Shown here: positions 34,709 through 43,131 of the stretch, piece after piece
How the letters are laid out: each line of letters opens with the position of its first letter
Numbering within the stretch: the first letter of the stretch is position 1
Assembly (NCBI RefSeq): GCF_036206005.1
Contig: NZ_CP108143.1
Span: 2,604,001 to 2,668,000, forward strand
Source of the DNA: Streptomyces sp. NBC_00178
Lineage (GTDB): Bacteria > Actinomycetota > Actinomycetes > Streptomycetales > Streptomycetaceae
Reading direction: 5' to 3'
Length of the DNA: 64,000 nt
Made by a program: the position numbers and the translations under genes
The notes under the pieces: generated by a model
Told to the model about the DNA's origin: nothing
What the model saw: the letters and a program-made list of their open reading frames with translations, nothing else
Databases searched by the model: none

Positions 34709-36592
34709 ATGCCCCTTCCCCCCGTCCGCCCCGGCGGTCCCGGCACGGTCTACTTCTCGCTGCTCGGGCCGCTCTCGGCGGTGATCGACGGCAGGCCGCT
34801 GCCGCTCGGGCCGCGCAAGCAGAGGCTGGTCCTGGCCACCCTGCTGTCACGGCCCAACACCCCCGTTCCGGTGGATGTGCTCACCGACGTGGTGTGGCCA
34901 CAGGGCCCGCCGCGGACCGCGCGCAAGAACCTCCAGGTCTATGTCAGCGCCGCCCGCGCGCTGTTCGGGGCCGTGGACGGCGACGACCGGGGCCGGGTGG
35001 TGCACGACTGCGGCGGGTACCGGCTGCGGGTGGAGGAGGGCGAGCTGGACACCCTGCGCTTCAGGACGCTGGCCCGGGCGGGGCGGGCGGCGGCCGAGCG
35101 CGGCGACCTGCGCACCGCGGCCCGGCTGCTGCGGGAGGCGCTGGACCTGTGGGGGGAGCGTCCGCCGCTGCACGACCTGCGGGACTCCGCCGAGGTGGCG
35201 GAGGAGGCCGAACGTCTGGAGGCCCGCTGCCTCACGGTCTACGAGGACTGGGCCGAGGCGGAGATCGAGACCGGCCGGGCGGGTGTCACCGTGGACGGTC
35301 TGCGGGACCTGGTGGAACGCCACCCGTTCCGGGAGAGGCTGCGCGCCGCCTGGATGAACTCCCTGCACCAGACGGGGCGCCAGGCGGAGGCGCTGGCGGT
35401 GTACGACGACTACCGGCAGCTGCTCGCCCGGGAGCTGGGCCTGGAACCCAGCCCGGCGATGGCGGGGCTCTACCGGGCGATGCTCGGCGAGGGCCGGGCG
35501 GCCCGGTCCTCCGCGTCCCGGGGCGCGGCCGCCGGTGTCTCGCTGCCCGCGGACAGCCGGCACTTCACCGGGCGGGAGGACGAACTGACCTGGCTGCTGG
35601 ACGTGTCGGGGTGCCCGGAGGGCGCGGTGCTGGTCGTGTCGGGCCCTGCCGGGGTGGGGAAGTCGGCGCTGGCCGTCCGGGCGGCGCATCTGCTCGCGGA
35701 CTGCTTCCCCGACGGGCGGGTCCACGTCAGGGCGCGCACGGAGGACGGGGTGCCCCGTACCCGGAACGACATGCTGGAGGAGCTGGGGCGGCTGTGCGGG
35801 GTGGGCGGGCCCGGCCGTCCGGACCCGGCGCAGGCCCAGAACGCGTGGCAGGACTGGCTGTCGCGGCACCGGGCGCTGATCGTGCTGGACGACGTGGCGG
35901 ACGAGGCGTCGGTGCGCGGGCTGCTGCCCCGGTCCGGGCGGAGTTCGGTGCTGCTCACCTCCCGAGGTCAGCTCGCCGGTCTCGAGGCCGTGCACCGGAC
36001 GGCGCTCGCCGCCCCCGGGGAGGACGAGTCGCTGGAGCTGCTGGGGACGCTGATCGGCGGGGACCGGCTGCGTTCGGACCGGGCCGCCGCCGTGCGCATC
36101 GTGCGGGCGTGCGGGGGTCTGCCGTTGGCGGTGGCGGTGAGCGGGATGCGGCTCGCGGTGCTGCGGCACCTTCCGCTGGCGGAGTACGCGGACCGGCTCG
36201 ACGACCCGGCGGCGGCCCTGGACGAGCTGGTCGCGGGGGACGTGTCCGTACGCTCCCGGCTCGCCGCGGGCTGGCGGGACCTGGGGGCCGCCGACCGGGG
36301 GGCCCTGGCCCGTATCGCGGGGCCCGCGGGGGAGGGCGGTTTCACGCTGGAGCGGGCGATGGCGGCGCTGGACCGCGACGAGCGGGGCGCGATACGCGCG
36401 GTCGAGTCGCTCATCGGCGCCGGCGCGGTGACCTCCCCCTCGGGCGAGGTCACCGCACACGCCGCGCTGTACGAGGTGCCCCGGCTCCTCTGTCTGTACG
36501 TCCGCGAGGAGACGGGCCCCGAGGCGCCCGTCGGGCGGGGGCCCGCCCCCTCGGCCGGAAGCGGCGCCGCCCGTCTCCTCAGCCGAGGGTGA
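34709..36592 (+). CDS. SARP-family regulator with NB-ARC domain (AfsR-like)
   Basis: 627 residues from the ATG at 34709 (CAGGAGG upstream). N-terminal OmpR-type winged helix (YFSLLGPLSAVIDGRPLPLGPRKQRLVLATLL, VDVLTDVVWPQGPP), bacterial transcriptional activation domain (to about 265), then an NB-ARC ATPase with Walker A VSGPAGVGKSALA and Walker B ALIVLDDV. It stops before the TPR array found in full AfsR proteins. Such regulators bind heptamer direct repeats about 11 bp apart and activate secondary metabolism. Candidate targets are the sites at 41086-41216. The last 14 bp overlap the convergent LanKC gene. Confidence 0.92.
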   Translation: MPLPPVRPGGPGTVYFSLLGPLSAVIDGRPLPLGPRKQRLVLATLLSRPNTPVPVDVLTDVVWPQGPPRTARKNLQVYVSAARALFGAVDGDDRGRVVHDCGGYRLRVEEGELDTLRFRTLARAGRAAAERGDLRTAARLLREALDLWGERPPLHDLRDSAEVAEEAERLEARCLTVYEDWAEAEIETGRAGVTVDGLRDLVERHPFRERLRAAWMNSLHQTGRQAEALAVYDDYRQLLARELGLEPSPAMAGLYRAMLGEGRAARSSASRGAAAGVSLPADSRHFTGREDELTWLLDVSGCPEGAVLVVSGPAGVGKSALAVRAAHLLADCFPDGRVHVRARTEDGVPRTRNDMLEELGRLCGVGGPGRPDPAQAQNAWQDWLSRHRALIVLDDVADEASVRGLLPRSGRSSVLLTSRGQLAGLEAVHRTALAAPGEDESLELLGTLIGGDRLRSDRAAAVRIVRACGGLPLAVAVSGMRLAVLRHLPLAEYADRLDDPAAALDELVAGDVSVRSRLAAGWRDLGAADRGALARIAGPAGEGGFTLERAMAALDRDERGAIRAVESLIGAGAVTSPSGEVTAHAALYEVPRLLCLYVREETGPEAPVGRGPAPSAGSGAARLLSRG

Positions 36593-39194
36593 GGAGGCCC
36601 AGCAGGCCGGGGAGGCCGTCCCCGGCCTGCTGGACACGGGGGCCGCGTCCGGCGGTGTCCCCGTCGCGGCCCGCGGACAGGAAGTGCAGGGCGAGCAGCA
36701 GACCCGCCGCCCCCGTGCCGAGGTCGGCGGAGAATCGACGCAGCGTCGCACCGGGGACGAGCAGCCGGTCCTCGTCGGCGACGAGGTGCCAGGTGAGGTT
36801 GCGTACGGAGGCCATGACGCCGGGCCCCGTCCGGGTCTCGGGGTCGAGCTGCCCGGCGGCGGCCGCGAGACCCGCCCGCCCGGTGAACAGCCCGGGTTCA
36901 CGGACGAATTCCATGGCGCAGCCCTGGGCCACGCCCGGGATCAGCGCGCTCAGTTCCTCGTCCTCGTGGCGGGCGGTGTACGCCTGGGCGACCAGTGCGA
37001 CACCCGAACTGCCCTGCCCGAGGTAGAGCAGATGGCGCCGCCCGTCCTTCACCTGGAGCGAGCCGTCGTCCATGGTGACGAGGTGTCCGGCCTCGCGTCC
37101 CAGGGCGGTGCGGGCGGCCCGGCGCAGCCAGTCCTCGCCGGTCAGCGTGTGCAGTTCGAGGAGGAGCAGGGCGGCTCCGCTCAGCCCGTGCAGCAGCCCG
37201 GCCGACTCCGGCGCCCGCATGCCGTCCACCTGTTCGCCGCGCACCAGCCGGTCCAGGTCCCGGGCGGTGCGCAGGGCGCTGTCGACCAGTCGGGGGTCGG
37301 GGGCCGTGCCGCCCACGCGCGCCATCCGGAGTGCGGCGAGCGCGGTTCCGGCCCGCCCGCCGAACAGATCGGCGGAGGCCGTCACCGGTGCGCGGGACAC
37401 CGCGCGCTCCCACACCTCCCGTCCCTGATCGGTGCGGCCCAGGAGGGAGAGCACCAACGCGGCGCCGGGCAGCCCGTCGTAGAGCCCGCCGGCCCCCGCG
37501 GGGTCCCTGCGCAGGGCCGCTGCCGCGAGCCAGTCGGTCCACTCGGCGGGGACGGCCGCACCGGTCCGGTGCAGGGCGTACAGGACGCCCGCCGCACCGT
37601 TCACGAGGTCGGTGCCGCCGGTCGCGAAGAGGCCGGGGCCGCCCGGGAAGAGGCGGTCGGCGCGTCCGGGGGTGGCCCCGGCGTGGATTCCGGCCAGCAG
37701 GCGGGTGCGGATCCCGGCCCAGTCCACCTCCGGCCCCTCGAAGAGGGCGGCCACCTCGTCCTCACGCCGCCGTGACGCCTCCAGTCCGTCGAGGAGCCGT
37801 GGCCGGCGGGGTCCGGCTCCGGCCGGGAGCGAGTACCGCCGCCGGGCCCAGCGTTCCAGGGTGAGGGCCTTCGCCCCCTCCAGTCCGGCCATCTCCATGA
37901 CCGGCATCAGCATGCTGAGCCAGGTCGCCCAGAGCGCGTAGGCGTCGGCCTCCGCCCCGGGGGTGCCCGGCGGCGCCTGGAGGCCCTGGGCGCCGGCCAG
38001 CGGGATGTCCTGGTCGTCGAGGGCGGTGGCGTACTCGAAGTCGACGAGGGCGATCCGCCCGTCGGGCCGGACGATGATGTTGGAGGGGTGCAGGTCGCCG
38101 AAGCGCAGCCCGCGCGCGTGGACGGCCTCCAGTGCCCGGGAGAGCTCGCCGGTCACCGACTCGGTCCAGGCGACGTAGGGGGCGAGTTCGTCCGCCGTGT
38201 CCGCCCCGCGCACGAGGGCGAAGCGGGCGACGATCTCCTCCAGCAGGGTGTTCCCCTCGATGTGCTCCTCGATCAGGAAGTGGTGCTCCCACACGGTCCG
38301 CACTCCGAACACCCGGGGTACGCAGTCGAGTCCGGCCAGCGCCGTCAGTGCCCGGTGCTCCCGGTGCAGGCGGGTGACGGCGTCGTCGCCCGCGCCGTCG
38401 AGTCCGCAGTGCGGGCGCGCCTCGCGCAGCACCACGCGCCGTCCGGTCGCCCGGTCCTCGGCGAGGTAGATCCCCCCGGCGCTGGAGAACTGGAGGGCCT
38501 GGGTGACCGTGTACGGGAAGGTGTCGTCCCGGGCGGCGGCGCGGGCCGCGAGGTGGGGGCGCAGGGCCTCGGGGACCTCGATCCAGGAGGGCATCCGGAA
38601 CACCACGCCGCGCTCGTCGGGGACGAGCTTCCCGGACGGGTCCCGCAGGGCGAGGACCCGGCGGCCGTCGGCGTCGTCGCACCAGCGGGGGACGTAGGCG
38701 CCGTAGCGTGTGTAGACGGGTGCGTCGCCGATCCGCAGGTCGCTGAGGATGTAGGGGCCGCTGCGGCCCGCCAGTGCCTGGGACAGTTCCTCGGCGAGCG
38801 CGAGGAACACGGTCTCGTCGGGCGGGTAGGCCGCGATGAACTTGCCCGCGCCGCTGCGGTTCATGTGCTTGCCCGCCACCAGCAGCAACGCCTTCTCGCT
38901 GCGCAGGAACTTGAAGGGCACCCCGTGGCGGAGGCAGATCCGGGCGGTGTCCCGCAGGGTCGCCTCGGCCTCGCCGGGGACGGTGGACACGTGGATCTTC
39001 CAGCCCTGCTCGGCGGGTTCGACGTGCTCCGGCACGAGCGAGGTCCACAGGCCCACGGCCTCCCGGCGCCAGCCCGCCGGGGGCGGATCGGTGTCGAGCC
39101 GGTACCGCGACTCCTCGTCGGGCAGCCGGGCCGGGGTGTCGAAGTACGTACGGTCGGCGAGGCAGTACAGCTGGGTTTCCTGGATGCCTGGCAC
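36579..39194 (-). CDS. Class III lanthipeptide synthetase LanKC
   Basis: 871 residues, starting at a GTG with only a weak ribosome-binding site (GAGAGAG). Three domains: an N-terminal lyase-like region (YCLADRTYFDTP at the start, as in RamC/AmfT, and KHMNRSGAGKFI), then a Ser/Thr-kinase-like domain with GDLHPSNIIV near residue 365 and VDFEYA. The C-terminal LanC-like domain retains the glycine-rich repeats (GLLHGLSGAALLLLEL, YLGQGSSGVALVAQ) but lacks the Cys-His zinc ligands. That combination defines class III. Last gene of the operon precursor-MFS-LanKC. Expected to dehydrate and cyclise the 52-residue precursor. Confidence 0.92.
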   Translation of the reverse strand: MPGIQETQLYCLADRTYFDTPARLPDEESRYRLDTDPPPAGWRREAVGLWTSLVPEHVEPAEQGWKIHVSTVPGEAEATLRDTARICLRHGVPFKFLRSEKALLLVAGKHMNRSGAGKFIAAYPPDETVFLALAEELSQALAGRSGPYILSDLRIGDAPVYTRYGAYVPRWCDDADGRRVLALRDPSGKLVPDERGVVFRMPSWIEVPEALRPHLAARAAARDDTFPYTVTQALQFSSAGGIYLAEDRATGRRVVLREARPHCGLDGAGDDAVTRLHREHRALTALAGLDCVPRVFGVRTVWEHHFLIEEHIEGNTLLEEIVARFALVRGADTADELAPYVAWTESVTGELSRALEAVHARGLRFGDLHPSNIIVRPDGRIALVDFEYATALDDQDIPLAGAQGLQAPPGTPGAEADAYALWATWLSMLMPVMEMAGLEGAKALTLERWARRRYSLPAGAGPRRPRLLDGLEASRRREDEVAALFEGPEVDWAGIRTRLLAGIHAGATPGRADRLFPGGPGLFATGGTDLVNGAAGVLYALHRTGAAVPAEWTDWLAAAALRRDPAGAGGLYDGLPGAALVLSLLGRTDQGREVWERAVSRAPVTASADLFGGRAGTALAALRMARVGGTAPDPRLVDSALRTARDLDRLVRGEQVDGMRAPESAGLLHGLSGAALLLLELHTLTGEDWLRRAARTALGREAGHLVTMDDGSLQVKDGRRHLLYLGQGSSGVALVAQAYTARHEDEELSALIPGVAQGCAMEFVREPGLFTGRAGLAAAAGQLDPETRTGPGVMASVRNLTWHLVADEDRLLVPGATLRRFSADLGTGAAGLLLALHFLSAGRDGDTAGRGPRVQQAGDGLPGLLGLLTLG

Positions 39195-39266
39195 GCTCGG
39201 CTCTCTCTTCTCGAAGCCCGCGGGGCGGCGGACGGTGGCGGTGGGCGGCGGGTCCCGGTTCGCGGA

Positions 39267-40622
39267 TCAGTCCCCGGTGGCGGAGGGGTTCGCGCCCGCG
39301 GGTGCGCGGGCCGGTCCTGCCCCGGGCTCGGTGACGGGCTCGGTGACGGTCGCGGGCCCGGTGCCGGTGACGGTCCCGGGCTGGGTGCCGGTGACGGTCC
39401 CGGGCTCCTCCGCACGGTGCGGGGACGGCTCGGTCCGCGCCGAGCGGGCGAAGGTGACCACGAGCGCGGACACGCCCAGGACGCAGCCGGTCAGGGCGAA
39501 GGCCCAGCGGGCGCCGAAGGCGGTCAGCAGGGCGCCCCCGGCCAGCGGCCCGAACGGCTGGACCATGGAGGACAGGAAGCCGGCCGCGCTCTGCACCCGG
39601 CCCACCCGCTCCTCGGGGGTCACGACCAGGAGCTTCGAGAGGAAGCCGATGCTGGCGATCGTCGACAGGCACATGCAGAGCGCGCACACGACTCCGGCCA
39701 CGACCGGCCGGCTGATCCAGGCCATCACCCCGGCAGCCGCCACGCAGGTCCAGCAGGTGGCGACGATCAGGACCCGGGAGTGCCGGGCGGGCTTGATCCG
39801 TGGCGCGAGCAGTGCTCCGGACAGCGCCCCGGCGGAGACGCAGGTGAGGACGAAGCCGCCGCCTACGCCCGACGTGCCCCCGTCGGAGAACGCGGTCAGG
39901 GCGGTGAAGGTGAGCGCCCCGAACGCGAAGTTCATGCCCAGCCCGAACACGAGGAGGACCGTACGGAGGTAGGGCAGGCCCCACAGGAAGGTCAGGCCCG
40001 CGAGGAGTTCGCGCCGGCTGAAGACCGGCCCCGCCTTCGCCCTGGCCCGGGACCGGGTGCGTACGAGGGCCACGCAGACGGTCGACAGGAGGAGGCCCAG
40101 CGCCTCGGCCGCGAACGGCAGGGCCGGGTGGATGCCGAACAGCGCTCCTCCGACGAGGGGTCCGACGAGCCGGGCGGTCTGGGTGCGGGCCTGGAGCCGC
40201 GCGGTGGCGGTGCCCATCTGGTCGGCCGGGACGACCGCGCGCATGAGGCCGAAGACGGCGGGCCCGTAGACGCTGCCGATCACGGCGCCCGCCGCGGCGC
40301 AGAGCAGGACCAGGGGCATGGGGACGTGTCCGGACCAGACGGCCGCGGTGAGCGCGGTGACGACGATCAGGCTGCCGACGTCGCAGACCCGCATCAGCCG
40401 CCGGCGTTCGACACGGTCGGCCATCACCCCGCCGGGCAGCATCGTGATCAGCACGGCTCCCACCGACACCGTCCCGATGGCTCCGGCCTGTACCGCGGAC
40501 CCGGTCTCCTTGAGCACCAGCAGCGGAAGGGCGAGGGAACTCATCTGCCCGCCCAGGACCGCGAAGAGGCCGCTCAGCCAGAGCAGCCGGAAATCCCTGT
40601 TGCCGCGCAGCGGCGTGGTCAT
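39267..40622 (-). CDS. Major facilitator superfamily exporter
   Basis: 451 residues from the ATG at 40622 (GGGAG upstream). Twelve predicted TM segments; MFS loop motif GGVMADRVERRRLM between TM2 and TM3, repeated in weaker form in the second half. The C-terminal tail of about 45 residues is low-complexity (repeated GTVTGT/VTEP units) from degenerate tandem DNA repeats at about 39320-39412. It lies between the precursor and LanKC genes and is probably the exporter of the mature peptide or immunity. Class III clusters more often use ABC exporters, so an MFS protein is unusual. Confidence 0.88.
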   Translation of the reverse strand: MTTPLRGNRDFRLLWLSGLFAVLGGQMSSLALPLLVLKETGSAVQAGAIGTVSVGAVLITMLPGGVMADRVERRRLMRVCDVGSLIVVTALTAAVWSGHVPMPLVLLCAAAGAVIGSVYGPAVFGLMRAVVPADQMGTATARLQARTQTARLVGPLVGGALFGIHPALPFAAEALGLLLSTVCVALVRTRSRARAKAGPVFSRRELLAGLTFLWGLPYLRTVLLVFGLGMNFAFGALTFTALTAFSDGGTSGVGGGFVLTCVSAGALSGALLAPRIKPARHSRVLIVATCWTCVAAAGVMAWISRPVVAGVVCALCMCLSTIASIGFLSKLLVVTPEERVGRVQSAAGFLSSMVQPFGPLAGGALLTAFGARWAFALTGCVLGVSALVVTFARSARTEPSPHRAEEPGTVTGTQPGTVTGTGPATVTEPVTEPGAGPARAPAGANPSATGD

Positions 40623-40692
40623 CGTGAACTCCCGGGGACGGTCTGGGTCGTGACGAGGGGTGCGGGCCCGTCCGGGCCGCGGAAGCGACGGC

Positions 40693-40722
40693 GGGGCGGC
40701 TCCGTCGTGACGGAACCGCCCC
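40693..40722 (-). terminator. Attenuator hairpin between precursor and MFS genes
   Basis: GGGGCGG-c-TCCGTC pairs with GACGGA-a-CCGCCCC: 13 pairs, one mismatch, 2-nt loop. It lies downstream of the precursor and upstream of the exporter, where a partial terminator would keep precursor mRNA in excess over enzyme mRNA. Confidence 0.65.
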
Positions 40723-40739
40723 ACATCACCGGCCGGCCG

Positions 40740-40781
40740 GGCGCCGCGGCGGGAGCTCCTGAGGCTGCCCACCGCGGCGCC
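40740..40781 (-). terminator. Second hairpin after the precursor gene
   Basis: GGCGCCGCGG (40740-40749) pairs with CCGCGGCGCC (40772-40781). Directly follows the precursor stop at 40797. Confidence 0.5.
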
Positions 40782-40796
40782 GCCCGGTGCGTCCGG

Positions 40797-40955
40797 CTAG
40801 TCCGCGAGGACGACGCTGATCACGCTGACGCAGCTGCCGCCCGGCGCCTCGATCTCCTTGTTGGCCGTCTCCTGGAGGTCCAGCACGGAGTGCGCCTCGA
40901 CCTCGGGGGTCTCCTCGTTGTTGTCGTCGGCGGCGGGCTTCGTGTTCTCGGCCAT
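40797..40955 (-). CDS. Class III lanthipeptide precursor
   Basis: 52 residues; ATG with GGAG about seven bases upstream. The leader is acidic and contains the class III recognition motif as SVLDLQ (residues 23-28), matching the LLDLQ box of RamS/AmfS-type leaders. The probable core follows GG at 39-40: S41 C42 V S44 V I S47 V V L A D. The S-x2-S spacing of labionin/lanthionine peptides is present (S44, S47), but the only cysteine lies before these serines instead of after them. First gene of the operon, divergent from the radical SAM set. Confidence 0.88.
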   Translation of the reverse strand: MAENTKPAADDNNEETPEVEAHSVLDLQETANKEIEAPGGSCVSVISVVLAD

Positions 40956-41085
40956 GGTGGTCTCCGTCCACTCGTGACTGCACTGGTTCCGGGGGCCCTG
41001 AGGTGCCGGGTTTCCGGTGCGGCGGGCCGTTGCCTGCCGTTGCCGAGAAAGTTAGGAGGCCCCGCCTGGCGATCGCTTCGGCAGC

Positions 41086-41103
41086 GGTATGGCTCCGGTA
41101 TCG
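41086..41103 (+). promoter_or_regulatory. SARP-like heptamer repeat
   Basis: CGGTATG (41086-41092) and CGGTATC (41097-41103) are direct repeats separated by 4 bp, the 11-bp period recognised by SARP activators, oriented toward the radical SAM gene. Confidence 0.5.
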
Positions 41104-41176
41104 GCCCAGCTCGGAGCCGCTCCGTACGCCGCACCCGGCCTCCTCGGCGGGCCCGGCACCCGGCCTGAGCTGCGCC

Positions 41177-41216
41177 CATACCGCTCCCGAACCATCGGTG
41201 GACCGGTGCCGAACCA
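41177..41216 (-). promoter_or_regulatory. Opposed SARP-like heptamer array
   Basis: Four heptamer positions at exact 11-bp steps (41177, 41188, 41199, 41210): CATACCG, CGAACCA, TGGACCG, CGAACCA. On the minus strand these read TGGTTCG/CGGTATG-like elements, facing the precursor gene. CGGTATG is shared with the 41086 block. Confidence 0.5.
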
Positions 41217-41314
41217 CCGCCCCGCAGCCTGGGTGCACGTCCGCGCACGCCGGTGCTCCACGGGAAACGGCCCCCGGCGCGCCCGCTCCGGCCCCCAGAA
41301 GGAGGCGGCCCCGC

Positions 41315-42400
41315 ATGGAACTCGGCGAACTCGTCGGACGGCGGCCCTTCCCCGCCGCCGGCCTGCTGCTCGGCCTCACCCGGCGCTGCCCGCTGAGCTG
41401 CGCCCACTGCTCGACCGGCTCATCCATGACGACACGTCAGGAACCGGACGCGGCCCGGCTGGTGCGCTTCGTCGGCTCGTTCACCCGGGAGAACCGTCCC
41501 GACGTGGTGATGCTGACCGGTGGCGAACCGCTGCTGCTGCCCGCGCTCGTCGAGGAGCTGAGCACCCGGGCCCGCGCCGCCGGATCGCGTACGGCGCTGC
41601 TCAGCGGCATGTTCTTCGCCCGGTCCCGGGAGATCCCGCCGCCGGTCCTGCGCGCCGTCAGGAGCGTGGACCACTTCTCCGCCAGCCTCGACGCCCACCA
41701 CGAGCGGGAGATCCCCCGGGCCGACGTGTTCCGCGCGATGCACCGGATCCGGGAGACGGGTGTGGCGGTGAGCTTCCACCTCACCGGTACGGGCGCCGAC
41801 GACCCCTACCTCGCCGACATCACCCGCGCCGTCGACGAGGAGTTCGGCGGCCGGGTCCCCTCGCTGGTCAACGAGGTACGGGCGTTCGGCAGGGCCGCTT
41901 CCTGGGCCGCTCCCGCCCGCCCCGGCCCGGACGCCGGCTCGGTGTCCCCGTGCGCCATGGCCGCCTGGCCGGTGGTCGCCTTCGACGGCGCGGTGCTCGC
42001 CTGCTGCAACCAGGACACCGTGGACCTGCGGCCCGCCCCCGCGCACCTGTACCTGGGGCACGTCGACACCGACGACTGGGCGACCGTGCGCGGCCGGGCC
42101 CTGGAGTCACCGGTGCTGCGCATGATCCGCACGGTCGGTCCCGCCCACCTGGCCGCCCGCGCCGGGGCCTCCCCCGACGGTGGCTCGTACTGCCACGGAT
42201 GCCGGTCCCTGGGGTCGGACGGCAGGGTCGCGGACACGGCCCGCTCGGTGGCGGCGGGCGCCGCCGGGGCGCTGCTGGACCTGACCGCGGCCCGCCGCGG
42301 GGCGGCGGAGGGGCCGGTGGGCGTCGTACGGCACCACGGCTGCGCCGCGTACGCGCCCCTGGTCGTGGCCCGCGTGCCCGCCGGGGACGGTTCCCGGTGA
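41315..42400 (+). CDS. Radical SAM RiPP-maturase-like protein
   Basis: 361 residues; ATG with GGAGG nine bases upstream. The radical SAM cluster motif C-x3-C-x2-C is Cys25, Cys29 and Cys32 (RRCPLSCAHC), followed by the SAM-binding VVMLTGGEPLLLP. The C-terminal half has further cysteines typical of SPASM/twitch auxiliary clusters (SPCAMAAW near 212, ACCNQD near 230, YCHGCRSLG near 292). Such enzymes modify RiPP precursors by C-S, C-C or C-O bond formation. Its stop overlaps the iron-enzyme gene start as GTGA. The reaction is not predictable from sequence. Confidence 0.9.
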   Translation: MELGELVGRRPFPAAGLLLGLTRRCPLSCAHCSTGSSMTTRQEPDAARLVRFVGSFTRENRPDVVMLTGGEPLLLPALVEELSTRARAAGSRTALLSGMFFARSREIPPPVLRAVRSVDHFSASLDAHHEREIPRADVFRAMHRIRETGVAVSFHLTGTGADDPYLADITRAVDEEFGGRVPSLVNEVRAFGRAASWAAPARPGPDAGSVSPCAMAAWPVVAFDGAVLACCNQDTVDLRPAPAHLYLGHVDTDDWATVRGRALESPVLRMIRTVGPAHLAARAGASPDGGSYCHGCRSLGSDGRVADTARSVAAGAAGALLDLTAARRGAAEGPVGVVRHHGCAAYAPLVVARVPAGDGSR

Positions 42401-43131
42401 GCGCCCCGGCGCCGAGTTCCTCGGCACGGCTGCGGGTCACCCTGGGGCTGCTGGACGGGCGGCTGCTGGGCGCCATGGAGCACATGTGGCGCGCCGAGGA
42501 ACTGCTGCCGCGCTACCGGCGCTACCTGTGCGCCATGCACGCCGTGGTGCGGGCGTCCGTCCCCCTGATGGAACGCGCCCTGGAACGGGCCACGCTGCTG
42601 GACGTCTGCGGGGATCCGCTGGCCGGCCCGCTGGCGGCCTACCTGCGCGAGCACATCAAGGAGGAGGAGGGCCACGACGCCTGGCTGCTGGAGGACATCC
42701 TGGCGGCGGGCTCGCGGCCCGGCGACGCGCTCGGTCCGATGCCGTCCCCGGTCGTCGCGGCGCTCGCGGGCTCCCAGTACTACTGGGTCGAGCACCACCA
42801 CCCGGTGGCCCTGCTCGGCTACATCGCGGTGCTGGAGGGATACGCGCCCGCCGCGGACCTGACGTCCCGGATCGCGGCGACGACCGGCCTGCCGGACGCC
42901 GCCCTGCGGACGGTGCGGGAGCACGCGGCGCTGGACACGGGGCACCTGGACGAGCTGTACGCCCTGCTGGACCGGCTGCCGCTGACCCGTGGCCAGGAAT
43001 CGGACGTGACGGTCAGCGCCCTGCACTCCCTCGACGCGCTCACCCGGCTGTTCGTCCGGCTCGGGCGCTCCGGTGCGGCGCCGCCGCCCCGGGGGGCCGG
43101 ACCCTCCACACCGACGGGAGTCACCCCATGA
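42397..43131 (+). CDS. Haem-oxygenase-like iron-containing redox enzyme
   Basis: 244 residues, GTG start overlapping the radical SAM stop. All-helical haem-oxygenase-like/TenA fold: EHIKEEEGHDAWLLEDI, YYWVEHHHPVALLGYIAVLEGY and HAALDTGHLDELYALLDRL. The Glu and His residues at these positions fit the ligand set of non-haem diiron HO-like oxidases. Its stop overlaps the start of the 81-residue peptide gene as ATGA. Tight coupling to a radical SAM enzyme and a small peptide suggests oxidative tailoring of that peptide. Confidence 0.85.
   Translation: MSAPAPSSSARLRVTLGLLDGRLLGAMEHMWRAEELLPRYRRYLCAMHAVVRASVPLMERALERATLLDVCGDPLAGPLAAYLREHIKEEEGHDAWLLEDILAAGSRPGDALGPMPSPVVAALAGSQYYWVEHHHPVALLGYIAVLEGYAPAADLTSRIAATTGLPDAALRTVREHAALDTGHLDELYALLDRLPLTRGQESDVTVSALHSLDALTRLFVRLGRSGAAPPPRGAGPSTPTGVTP

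Larger units (their letters stand above)
40956..41314. promoter_or_regulatory. Divergent control region, class III and radical SAM operons
   Basis: 359 bp between the two divergent operons with no gene supported. Contains the two heptamer repeat blocks annotated separately and, at 41301-41305, the GGAGG ribosome-binding site of the radical SAM gene. Promoters for both directions must lie here; no clear vegetative -35/-10 pair was identified. Confidence 0.7.

Noticed and set aside
39320..39412. Repeat-rich tail of the MFS gene as a separate repeat element
   Set aside because: The repeats are degenerate and in frame as a low-complexity C-terminal tail; there is no sign of mobility or independent function.
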